Of a stretch of 64,000 nucleotides of DNA, positions 38,442-47,488 are shown piece by piece. Source of the stretch: an uncultured Clostridia bacterium (GTDB taxonomy: Bacteria; Bacillota; Clostridia; Oscillospirales; Acutalibacteraceae); NCBI GenBank assembly GCA_947625485.1, contig CANQOP010000006.1, positions 1 to 64,000 on the forward strand. The letters are read 5' to 3'. The position numbers were made by a program, and so were the translations under genes. Positions within the stretch are counted from its first letter, which is position 1, and every line of letters starts with the position of its first letter. Under the pieces are notes generated by a model, which did not search any database, was not told the DNA's origin, and saw nothing but the letters and a program-made list of their open reading frames with translations.

Positions 38442-39666
38442 TTATTTCACCTCCGTTTCGTTGTTCGACTCGTTTAATTACTTTGCCTAAAGCTGAAATG
38501 ACAGGTACGCTGACTGCGTTTCCCACCATTTTATATAGCCTGCCGTCAGAAAGTCCCGATGCCGTGGCTTTATTGAACTGTTCATCCTTGAACCCCTGAA
38601 GCCGCCAACATTCTCTCGGCGTAAGCTTACGGATTCGTCCGATGTGAATATCTCCGGCTTCACCTACAAAAATTAGAATAGGCTGATCACAATCCGTTAG
38701 AGAAACATTCTCTATAAACACTCCCGAATGCTCACCCTTTCGATTACTTATCCCTGAATCCTGCCTTGCGGTTATGCACCTCGCAAGTTCAGTAAGCTTG
38801 GGATCGGGATTAAGGTCGATAAAATAATACGCCTGCGTGCTGCTCGTTGTTATCGTATGCGCGATATTATGACCGACGCGGCCGCGGCGCGAGTTTTGGT
38901 CGGCGTATGCTGTGTCAATACTGTCGCCGGGGTAAGCAATCTGATAGCCTGATTTAGTTTTAACCTTTATCGGCAAACCGTAATCTGTATCGCTTAACAG
39001 ATACAATCCTGTATTACCACTAAATCCTCCGCCTCCTGACGTAAGAGTACAGCCTACTCCTTCTTCAGCGTAGACTCGCTCTCCTTGCTTACCGGGCAGG
39101 ACTTGTACAAGAGCTTGCTGAGCATTTTGCGTGAAAGATAATACTTCTCCGGCACATTTTTCTCTACAATAGCAGACAATGTACACCCGGCGTCGGGATT
39201 GGGCAACTCCGTAATCCTTGCTGTTAAGCACCTGCCATGTGACATCATACCCCATGTCATCCAACGTACCGAGGATGGTCGCGAATGTCCTGCCGCCGTT
39301 ATGGTTGAGCAAGCCGGGTACATTTTCAAGGAGCATATACTTAGGTCTTTTAGCCTTGGCAATCCTTGCAATCTCAAAGAACAGCGTTCCCCTCGGATCG
39401 TCGAAGCCGCCGCGCTCTCCTGCGATTGAGAAGCTTTGGCAAGGAAATCCACCGCATATAAGGTCAATTTCGGGTAAGTCCTCGGGCTTGATTTTTGTTG
39501 CGTCCTCAAAATAGAGTTCTCCTTCCGTGTTATAAATGCTTTCATACGCCTGCTTGGCGTATTTATCAATTTCGCAGAAACCGACGCACTCAAAACCGCC
39601 TATGGCTTCGAGTCCTGAACGGAAGCCGCCGATACCCGCGAACATATCAAAGAACCTGATTAGCAT
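38404..39666 (-). CDS. DNA (cytosine-5) methyltransferase
   Basis: DMFAGIGGFRSGLEAIGGF; LICGGFPCQSFSIAGERGGFDDPRGTLFFEI; LLENVPGLLNHNGG; LTPRECWRLQGF. Confidence 0.95.
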   Translation of the reverse strand: MLIRFFDMFAGIGGFRSGLEAIGGFECVGFCEIDKYAKQAYESIYNTEGELYFEDATKIKPEDLPEIDLICGGFPCQSFSIAGERGGFDDPRGTLFFEIARIAKAKRPKYMLLENVPGLLNHNGGRTFATILGTLDDMGYDVTWQVLNSKDYGVAQSRRRVYIVCYCREKCAGEVLSFTQNAQQALVQVLPGKQGERVYAEEGVGCTLTSGGGGFSGNTGLYLLSDTDYGLPIKVKTKSGYQIAYPGDSIDTAYADQNSRRGRVGHNIAHTITTSSTQAYYFIDLNPDPKLTELARCITARQDSGISNRKGEHSGVFIENVSLTDCDQPILIFVGEAGDIHIGRIRKLTPRECWRLQGFKDEQFNKATASGLSDGRLYKMVGNAVSVPVISALGKVIKRVEQRNGGEINENTTIQQASEV

Positions 39667-39705
39667 AGGTCATCATCCAACCAGCATTCCGATTTTGACT
39701 TCACC

Positions 39706-40008
39706 TCACATCTTCATTGTCATTTCATTGTTCTCGTCGGGGGAATCCTCCGACTGAAACTCAGCTTCGATTTCTTCCTGCGTAAGCCTGCGGAATCTGT
39801 CCTCGTCAATTACAAGTCCGAGACCGCTTCCGTTATCCCACGCGACGTGCAAGGTTGCCATATCGTCTACAAACTGAACCGTACCCCTCGTGCCTGACGG
39901 AACGGGAGAAAACGTATCACTCATACTGATACACTCAACTCTTGTACCTTTTGGATAAGTCGCGCGAAGACCTTCGGCTCTGTTGCGCAGCTTTTCATAA
40001 TAGTTCAA
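39706..40008 (-). CDS. DUF4314-like protein
   Basis: YPKGTRVECISMSD...VPSGTRGTVQFVDDMATLHVAWDNGSGLGLV. Confidence 0.75.
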   Translation of the reverse strand: MNYYEKLRNRAEGLRATYPKGTRVECISMSDTFSPVPSGTRGTVQFVDDMATLHVAWDNGSGLGLVIDEDRFRRLTQEEIEAEFQSEDSPDENNEMTMKM

Positions 40009-40010
40009 AA

Positions 40011-40334
40011 TTACATCTCCATTTCAAAGTTAGGATTGGAATCCTCATCAATATCTTCGGTATCATCATCCACATTAAAAACAGCCTGTTGCTTTGGTAC
40101 AAGCACCTTTAAAAGCTCCTCGCGATATTCCTGATCAATAATGCTTTTGATATAGACTCCGTATGTGTCGAGGAAAAATCTACCGTTTTCAAATGTGATA
40201 TTGACATCAACGTACTTGCCGTGTTTCATAACAAAATCCACGACATCATTTATACTACGGAGTCTCTTATGTCCTCTATCACAATGTCCAATAAGCAAAG
40301 GATATTCTTTAGCCATGATTTTTACCTCCTTCAT
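40011..40334 (-). CDS. Hypothetical ICE protein
   Basis: Co-directional ORF with acidic EMEM tail like its neighbours. Confidence 0.45.
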   Translation of the reverse strand: MKEVKIMAKEYPLLIGHCDRGHKRLRSINDVVDFVMKHGKYVDVNITFENGRFFLDTYGVYIKSIIDQEYREELLKVLVPKQQAVFNVDDDTEDIDEDSNPNFEMEM

Positions 40335-40342
40335 TTCTAAAG

Positions 40343-40648
40343 CTAAATACTTCTGTAGGACTTCTTATAAGTACCATTCTTCTGACCGCCTTTCATTTCA
40401 GATTTGTATTCTTCCTTTAATTGTTTTAACAAAAAAGGTCCGTTTACTGATGTCAGTAAAACGAACCACTTGCTTTTAAAAAATCTTTCGAGATACGCTT
40501 TGGAATCAGTCATATCTCTTTTATCTTTGCCGCGCAGCTTATCTCTGTAATCTTCTACAGCCATAAGCACAATGGCGTTTGCCAAGTATTCATATTCAGT
40601 CAAAAATTCGACCTCCTTAAAAAATTGCATAAAAAAAGAGCCAACCAT
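40343..40648 (-). CDS. Hypothetical ICE protein
   Basis: Co-directional ORF. Confidence 0.4.
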   Translation of the reverse strand: MVGSFFMQFFKEVEFLTEYEYLANAIVLMAVEDYRDKLRGKDKRDMTDSKAYLERFFKSKWFVLLTSVNGPFLLKQLKEEYKSEMKGGQKNGTYKKSYRSI

Positions 40649-40787
40649 TTCAATCTGAATTGAAACGTTTGATCCCTTTTCTTAATTAGAAAATAATAAT
40701 GCTTATAAATCTTTAAGTATATAATTTGTAGATATTAGATTTGAATCCATCACATTTATACTGCAACAAATAAAAAATAACGGCACA

Positions 40788-43082
40788 CTATTCATCATAT
40801 GGCAAAAAAACTTTTCTTAATGTTTTTTCTTTGTCTGAAACAAAATCAGCCAATAATACCAATAATGTAACTAACGAATATGGAAAAACGACAAATAGAG
40901 TCACAATGTTTTGTACAGATAAGTAATGCTTTAATTTATTCAAACAAATTGATTCCTCTTTCTGTTCTTTTATAGATAATTTATTAAACTCTCTTTTAAT
41001 CATAGCATAATGATTTATATTATTTTTTATGCACATCCTTATAGGTATAATTAACATAGCAGAGAAAAACAACGCAAATATTATTGATTCCAAAACTTCA
41101 GATATATTTTTACTATCGTTTTTTGGCAGTAAAACAATGGTAATTAATTGGCATATTATTGTAGCCGTTCCATATAAAAAACCATCTTGTAACACTCCTT
41201 CTTTGGGCTGATTTTTCAACAATTTGCATGTTTTTTCCCTTATACAATAGTAGTTTTGGCATAAAATAAAAGGAATTAAAACCGATGCACTAAATGTGCT
41301 GCAAATAAATAATAGGATATTTATAACGCTTAATGAACTTGTTAAATAAACAATATTTATAAAACTTATTGAAATAGTACCTATAAGTATTATAATAGTT
41401 TCAAATAATGCAGTGCAATCAAATTTTGGATTTCTGAGACATATTTTATTATTATAGAATCCATATGAAACAATAAAGGTGAATGCAAGTGAAGATACCA
41501 CCATAATGGCAGGACGGTAATTTAATAAACACCATAAATCTATACCTGAATTATTTGCAAGCATAATTACAAATACAATAGAAACATAAGAGACTAATGA
41601 CAGTATCATAACTAAAATAGAACTGATAATTCTTTTATGTTTTTTTAGTACACATATCAAAGAACTTGCCAAGGAAACTAAGAGTGTAAATAAAACTATT
41701 TCAAAGCTTGGAAAAGCACTATAAAACGAGGTATCAATTTTACACAAAATAGAATGTTGCAAAGAATATAGTATTAAAAAAATTGAACCAAGAAATATTA
41801 ATACATACATTGAATAATTAACAATGCGCCATTCTTTAGAATCATCCTTACGATCAGCTTTTTCATTATCAATCACATATGAAAAAGTTCGTATAATATA
41901 AGGAATAATTGTTACTGATACAATAAAACCTAATATGTTATTGACAATATCTTCATTTGATGATTTTAAAAAACTCGTTGAACACAATCCAATAAAAGCA
42001 ATAGATATTTGAGAAATAACACCAACTATCATATATGGCAAAACATCATTCACAGTCTTTGTATTTTTATATGTAATAGATCCACAAACATCATTTTTAT
42101 CACAATCGTTATTTGTTCTATATATTATAAGTTGTAAAACAGGTATTAATATAATTGAAATCAAAAGAAATATCATATATGTAGCACCCTCAATAATACT
42201 ACTTGCGTTTATTATTAAAAATTGTAAAGGCACAATCATAATAATTATCAATCCAAATATTTTAAACATTTCTTTTTTATGCTTTACTGACGGTGCAATG
42301 AACATTACGCATAAAAACAGACTACTAAGAACTACAAGGATATTATCATGTATCACTATTCTTTTTAATACAATAATATTAGCAAAAGAATAAGATAACA
42401 CAATAGAAACAATAATATTAGATAAATGCGCTAATTTTATTCCTTTATTGTATGAAAAACACTTAAATAGTATTATTAGACCTCCATAACAAATATCACA
42501 TAAAAAAATAGTAATAGTGTAATCATTATAATCATCAAATATATGCAAATTCAAGAATAGTAAACCGCAAAACCAAATCAAAAATTCTGCAATGTAGTCT
42601 ATTTTAAATTTTCGTTCATTAATATATCTATCAGTAAAAAACATATTTATCATACATAAAGTAATAATTACTATCATTAAAACAAAAAAGAATGCATGAT
42701 ACCATCCAGCAAAATTAAAACTATGTAGATTAGGTATTGTCCAATTAAGAACTGTAGAATCATTAATTAACCACGAAATCTGTATAAATACACCTATTAT
42801 TCCAGATAAAGCCGTAATTAAATATTTAAGTATTTTTTGACTTTTATTAATATTTATTTTTTTATTATATATAATAAAACTTCCAACAATAATCGGAAGA
42901 AGAATCGAATCTCCTATTGTCGCAGCTCTATAAGAAAACAAACCAGGTAATTCCGAATATGGATTGGCTTTATTCCAATTTACATATAATAGAAACATTA
43001 CTCCAAATCCTAAGACAAAAATCAAAAACGAAGCAACAATTCCTTTTATGATAACTTTTACTAAACTTTTTCCTTTTCTCAT
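40788..43082 (-). CDS. Large polytopic membrane protein, unknown function
   Basis: 764 aa with many TM segments; no recognisable catalytic motif. Confidence 0.7.
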   Translation of the reverse strand: MRKGKSLVKVIIKGIVASFLIFVLGFGVMFLLYVNWNKANPYSELPGLFSYRAATIGDSILLPIIVGSFIIYNKKININKSQKILKYLITALSGIIGVFIQISWLINDSTVLNWTIPNLHSFNFAGWYHAFFFVLMIVIITLCMINMFFTDRYINERKFKIDYIAEFLIWFCGLLFLNLHIFDDYNDYTITIFLCDICYGGLIILFKCFSYNKGIKLAHLSNIIVSIVLSYSFANIIVLKRIVIHDNILVVLSSLFLCVMFIAPSVKHKKEMFKIFGLIIIMIVPLQFLIINASSIIEGATYMIFLLISIILIPVLQLIIYRTNNDCDKNDVCGSITYKNTKTVNDVLPYMIVGVISQISIAFIGLCSTSFLKSSNEDIVNNILGFIVSVTIIPYIIRTFSYVIDNEKADRKDDSKEWRIVNYSMYVLIFLGSIFLILYSLQHSILCKIDTSFYSAFPSFEIVLFTLLVSLASSLICVLKKHKRIISSILVMILSLVSYVSIVFVIMLANNSGIDLWCLLNYRPAIMVVSSLAFTFIVSYGFYNNKICLRNPKFDCTALFETIIILIGTISISFINIVYLTSSLSVINILLFICSTFSASVLIPFILCQNYYCIREKTCKLLKNQPKEGVLQDGFLYGTATIICQLITIVLLPKNDSKNISEVLESIIFALFFSAMLIIPIRMCIKNNINHYAMIKREFNKLSIKEQKEESICLNKLKHYLSVQNIVTLFVVFPYSLVTLLVLLADFVSDKEKTLRKVFLPYDE

Positions 43083-43316
43083 TTTATACCTCGCAATACA
43101 ATATTCTTTTATTTTATTGTATCATTATTTTACATAATTTGACAACAGTTTATATATAGAAAAAAATACACACAATTTGTAAATAACTCACGAAAAAATT
43201 CACACTAAATAGTAAACATTAAATCTGACATTAAAATATTTACTAAGATTATTAATTCTTCCTTTTTCAACTTACACTTATGTGATTTATTCTTCAAGTC
43301 CTGTTACCTGCAACAA

Positions 43317-43362
43317 AAATAATCCGAACGTTCTCCCTGTTAGAGAAAAATTCGGATTATTT
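43317..43362. terminator. Stem-loop AATAATCCGAA/TTCGGATTATT
   Basis: Inverted repeat with T/A-rich flanks between convergent or divergent units. Confidence 0.5.
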
Positions 43363-43746
43363 CTATTCTTATCCCGATTATTACATTAAGGATTTGACAC
43401 CTTAAAATATTAGATTTAAATTCAATTGTTCGAAAAAGATTTCTTTACAAAAGTGTATGTGATTTTTTATTCAATTTTCATATCTTTTTGTTTTTTCATA
43501 GAGAATACAAACGATTATTGATTTTATATGTCGAGATATTGTATAATAACTAATAATCAAATAAAAATCAATTAATGGAATGGCAATCAAAAAGCATTAT
43601 ACAATATATCAAAATCAAATTCATTGCCGACATAGAATTAATTGAATACTTTTGTTTTTCTCGAATTACCATATCAATTTCAACTAATCAATTGATATAT
43701 CTTGAGTTAAGCGCTTTTTTAACATGATTGCAAGGTGGTCTTAATT

Positions 43747-44493
43747 ATGAAGGATAAAAGTCTTGATAATTATTCAAATAATTTATCAATAAAGAACTAT
43801 ATCTATTTGGATGAAATAGGTATTGATAGTATTTATTCACAATTAAACGAAGAAACCGTACGTGAGATAACTATTAAACAATCCAATGATAAATCTGGAA
43901 AACTAAGTATAAGTGCAGGTTTATCAAAACTCAAGAATTTGTTTACAGCAGATACTGAATTAAGCGGCAAACTTAGATATAGTTCTGAATTAGAAAAAAC
44001 AATATCTTTATCTTACGAGCAAAAAATAAAAATAATACTTAAAGAGATTTCCAATTACAAAAATTACTTTTGTGATTTAAATATTGCATTAAGAAAAAAT
44101 ATTCCAGCAAATCAAATTGTTTTTATAAATATTTATGAGTCATTTTATTCGCGACTTGATTTTTCATCATATGAAGTGTTTAAATATATTCATAGATGTA
44201 ATTATTTGGAATTTGAAAAAGGTGATATGCCTTTATCACCAAACTCTATGATAACTTATGACATACCTTATGATAACTATAATTATCATGATAATTATTA
44301 TAAAGAGAGTCGGTATCGTGTTGTACTATCGATGAATCTTGATAAACTAAGAATCCCCTTCCATAGTCAAACGTCTCATTTAGCAGTAGCCTTAAGAGGA
44401 AGCCGCGGAAAAATTTCTTTAGGAGTTTGGGGACAATTGCGAAGAATTAACGATTTGTATTATCAAATTAAGCCATTTGCTGTTTGGTGGTAG
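43747..44493 (+). CDS. DUF6414-like protein (start trimmed from 43735)
   Basis: YIYLDEIGIDSIYSQLNEETVREITI; SD aaggtgg before ATG 43747. Confidence 0.6.
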   Translation: MKDKSLDNYSNNLSIKNYIYLDEIGIDSIYSQLNEETVREITIKQSNDKSGKLSISAGLSKLKNLFTADTELSGKLRYSSELEKTISLSYEQKIKIILKEISNYKNYFCDLNIALRKNIPANQIVFINIYESFYSRLDFSSYEVFKYIHRCNYLEFEKGDMPLSPNSMITYDIPYDNYNYHDNYYKESRYRVVLSMNLDKLRIPFHSQTSHLAVALRGSRGKISLGVWGQLRRINDLYYQIKPFAVWW

Positions 44494-44626
44494 TTATCTG
44501 TAAACATAGATGTGTTAATTAATCAAGTGAACAAAATAAAACAATTAGTGTTTAAAACATATAACTAAAAAGAATATAAAAACATATTATAGTATTTAAA
44601 AAATAGATAACTGGGAGGAAACTATA

Positions 44627-45361
44627 ATGGATAAAGCATTTGAAAAGTTAGGATTATACGATTTTTTCGGAATATGGATTCCAGGTGCGTTAACAGTAAC
44701 ATACTATTTGTTTACTCTTAGAGATTATTTCTATCATATTTTTTCTTTTCTAAAAATAAGTCAAAACGGTATTCCTAGTTATTTGCTAATCATTATACTA
44801 TATACTGCTGTTGCATATATTGTTGGTGTGATATTGCATGAAATAGGTAAAATAATTGCTGATATAACAACGATTTTTAATTTTCATACTATTAATTCAA
44901 GAATTAAAAATCTTTCTGTCTCAAAATGCCCTAGAACAAATGTATTTAAAAGAATACAATATGAATACAAAAATTCACTTGAAAAGAATGACATTAAGTT
45001 AGAAAATATCGTTGATTTTGATAAAGCTATAAGTTATCTAAAATACAATGGAAGAATAACCACAAAAAGAATTGATACATATCATGCTATTTACGCTCTA
45101 TCAAGAAGTCTTAGCTTATGCTTTTTAGGACATCTGTTACTATTGTTATTTATAATAATAAAAACAAGTATAATTGCTATTATAAATACTATAGAATTAT
45201 GGGTTTTAGTACCTTATGCATTTCTATGTATTATAGATATAACATTGTTATTTTTATTCTTTCTACGTACATATCGTTATTTTCACAGCTGGATAAAAAA
45301 TATTTTTATTCAGTATTACAAAAATATATATCAAAATCAAAGCAACCAATTAATATGGTGA
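44627..45361 (+). CDS. Membrane protein, unknown function
   Basis: About four TM segments; SD gggagg upstream. Confidence 0.65.
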   Translation: MDKAFEKLGLYDFFGIWIPGALTVTYYLFTLRDYFYHIFSFLKISQNGIPSYLLIIILYTAVAYIVGVILHEIGKIIADITTIFNFHTINSRIKNLSVSKCPRTNVFKRIQYEYKNSLEKNDIKLENIVDFDKAISYLKYNGRITTKRIDTYHAIYALSRSLSLCFLGHLLLLLFIIIKTSIIAIINTIELWVLVPYAFLCIIDITLLFLFFLRTYRYFHSWIKNIFIQYYKNIYQNQSNQLIW

Positions 45362-45449
45362 ATTATTGTAATGATATAAACTAAAAAGCAACCTACAACT
45401 TCAGGTGTATCTTAATGTAGATTAAATAAATACAAGGAGAGATTAAGCT

Positions 45450-46007
45450 ATGGGAATATCTGATATTCTTTCTATAATTGCTATAGTAGTTTCTGTTATA
45501 GTTTTCGTTTTAAATCGTAGACTAGATAGTTATTTGTATGGGCCAAAGTGTAGAATTTGTGCTTATTCAGTTCCAAAAGGCTTAATGATACAAATAGGAA
45601 ATGGTGGAAATAGGGTGATGCATGTTAAAAGGATCTCCTACACTATATGTTCCGATATAAAGAATCTAGATGATTACACTTATAATCTTTCATCTTTGTT
45701 TTATAACTTGACTTGTGAAACTAGATCTGAAACTAGACCCGTTGATGAAGATTTGTTTCCAAACTCTAAGCAAAATCTGTTTACCACAACATTTTTTTCA
45801 CAGGAAGAAATGTTGAAAGCATGGGAAATTGTAAATCAAATAACAGTTAAAGTTGAGTATAATGGACTAATCAAAAAATTCTTTCCAACCTATAGATCAC
45901 TAAAGTATGATTATGAAACATTTATGGATGTAATGAAAGATGGAGAAGGAAATATTCGTCAGTTAAAAGCCTTTACTGAGCAAGAAAGGAAACAAAAGCA
46001 TTATTGA
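45450..46007 (+). CDS. Membrane-anchored protein, unknown function
   Basis: N-terminal TM; SD aaggagag upstream. Confidence 0.65.
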   Translation: MGISDILSIIAIVVSVIVFVLNRRLDSYLYGPKCRICAYSVPKGLMIQIGNGGNRVMHVKRISYTICSDIKNLDDYTYNLSSLFYNLTCETRSETRPVDEDLFPNSKQNLFTTTFFSQEEMLKAWEIVNQITVKVEYNGLIKKFFPTYRSLKYDYETFMDVMKDGEGNIRQLKAFTEQERKQKHY

Positions 46008-46050
46008 TTATTATTTATAAAATTATTTACACCGAAGTGTTGTAATCATC

Positions 46051-46102
46051 AGGTCCATGTGAAAGCAATTTCATGCAGGTTCAAGTCCTGTTATCCGCAC
46101 CA
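46051..46102 (+). tRNA. 3' fragment of a class II tRNA (Leu-like): variable arm, T-arm, acceptor 3' half, CCA; likely ICE att site
   Basis: TGAAA-GCAA-TTTCA variable stem, GCAGG-TTCAAGT-CCTGT T-arm, TATCCGC-A-CCA; no GCGGATA 5' half upstream. Confidence 0.65.
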
Positions 46103-46500
46103 TATATTAGGGAGTATCTTTCGATACTCCCTAATTTATTATCAAAATACGGAGATGTGACAGGACTTGAAGCCGACCGTTAAGAAAATCGTCCTGCGGA
46201 CGATTTTTAGGGAGGAGCGTTTATGAACGCTATAGCTATGATACACACCCCAACAAACGAGGACAAAGTTTTCTAAATATGAACATATGTTATCCGCACC
46301 ATATATTAGGGAGTATCTTTCGATACTCCCTAATTTATTATCAAAATACGGAGATGTGACAGGACTTGAAGCCGACCGTTAAGAAAATCGTCCTGCGGAC
46401 GATTTTTAGGAAGGAGCGTTTATGAACGCTATAGCTATGATACACACCCCAACAAACGAGGATAAAGTTTTCTAAATATGAACATATGTTATCCGCACCA
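46092..46500. repeat. Two tandem 199-bp repeats (46092-46290, 46291-46489) plus a third copy of the tRNA-end core (46490-46500)
   Basis: TATCCGCACCATA at 46092, 46291 and 46490; units nearly identical. Confidence 0.92.
46106..46136. terminator. Stem-loop ATTAGGGAGTATC-tttc-GATACTCCCTAAT after tRNA end (second copy about 46305-46335)
   Basis: Perfect 13-bp arms. Confidence 0.75.
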
Positions 46501-46530
46501 TAAAAATAGGGTATCTGTTGATTCCCTATT

Positions 46531-46585
46531 CAGATTGTAGAAAAACCCTAAATCCGATTTAGATTTAGGGCTTTTCTACAGTCTG
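46531..46585 (-). terminator. Long stem-loop downstream of minus-strand operon
   Basis: 24-nt arms CAGATTGTAGAAAAACCCTAAATC / GATTTAGGGCTTTTCTACAGTCTG, 2 mismatches. Confidence 0.65.
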
Positions 46586-46618
46586 ACCACCCATTGAACG
46601 GGTGGTTTTGATTTGTAT

Positions 46619-47488
46619 TTAGTTCTTTTCAAAAAGGCTGAATCCGACAAAGCCGGAATCATTCAGGTCGTAAATCATAATGAGCTGATAGCTTGCATTC
46701 GTAAAGGTCACATACATCATTTCATTATAGCTTATTCCGGAGCTTGTGCTGTCTGTAATTATCTCGTTGATTGTCGTACAATTTAGATTTATATCAAACT
46801 TTTTGCAGACATTATCAACCACTTCAAGATTATTAATAAAAGATACGAAGCTATTAAACCCTGTGTCGCCAAATTTAGACGTTATGAGGTTATCAGAAAC
46901 AACTTCTCTTTCTTGACGCTGAAAATAATCAACTTCACTAACTACATACATTTTAAGATCGTTTTCCAGATTTTTATAAGCGTTTTCAATCTGTTCTGTT
47001 GATATCCTTTCGTCACATTCAGGAATACAGGAAAAATATAAAACATCTTTCTCTGTAAAAGCTACATTAATCGTATAATTTCGCTTATTTGTTGCAGTAA
47101 ATTTTACGTCCCTGATGTAATATATATTAGGTTCTGAGACGGAAATTTCAAGATAGTCTCTAAAATCAATATCCTTTAAAAAGTGAACCTTGGGATAAAA
47201 TGATTTTATCAAACCTGTTACAAGTTCATTTGTGTACTTATATTTGGATTTAGATGTTGCTTTTTTTACGGTTTTTCTGTCATAAAGATTCATCGGATAA
47301 AGTTCTAGATTTGTGGTATTATCAAAGTAAAGAAGTGAAATTTTCTCGGATTCTTCGATTTTCCAAAGTGTATTTTTATAGTTAGGCAGTAATATCTGCG
47401 AAAGCTCTATCCCAAAATAGCAGAGCACTATAAGCAAAGCGGCTAAAATGAAAGGCAAAGTTTTTTTAATCTTATTCATCACTTCCAC
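46619..47488 (-). CDS. Membrane-anchored extracytoplasmic protein linked to two-component system
   Basis: N-terminal TM; overlaps histidine kinase gene. Confidence 0.55.
   Translation of the reverse strand: MEVMNKIKKTLPFILAALLIVLCYFGIELSQILLPNYKNTLWKIEESEKISLLYFDNTTNLELYPMNLYDRKTVKKATSKSKYKYTNELVTGLIKSFYPKVHFLKDIDFRDYLEISVSEPNIYYIRDVKFTATNKRNYTINVAFTEKDVLYFSCIPECDERISTEQIENAYKNLENDLKMYVVSEVDYFQRQEREVVSDNLITSKFGDTGFNSFVSFINNLEVVDNVCKKFDINLNCTTINEIITDSTSSGISYNEMMYVTFTNASYQLIMIYDLNDSGFVGFSLFEKN

Larger units (their letters stand above)
1..46102. mobile_element. Integrative and conjugative element, left end outside window; right end at a partial tRNA 3' end
   Basis: Tyrosine recombinase at left; relaxase, coupling protein, VirB4, TrbL-like, primase and methyltransferase genes; tRNA 3' fragment at right end; housekeeping genes after it. 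Confidence 0.85.

Noticed and set aside
43500-43746. Retron or DGR
   Set aside because: No reverse transcriptase gene in the window despite the structured leader.
46051-46102. Complete tRNA gene
   Set aside because: No matching 5' acceptor arm, D-arm or anticodon arm upstream; only the 3' part is present.
46092-46489. CRISPR-like array
   Set aside because: Only two long 199-bp tandem units, no short repeat-spacer pattern, no cas genes.
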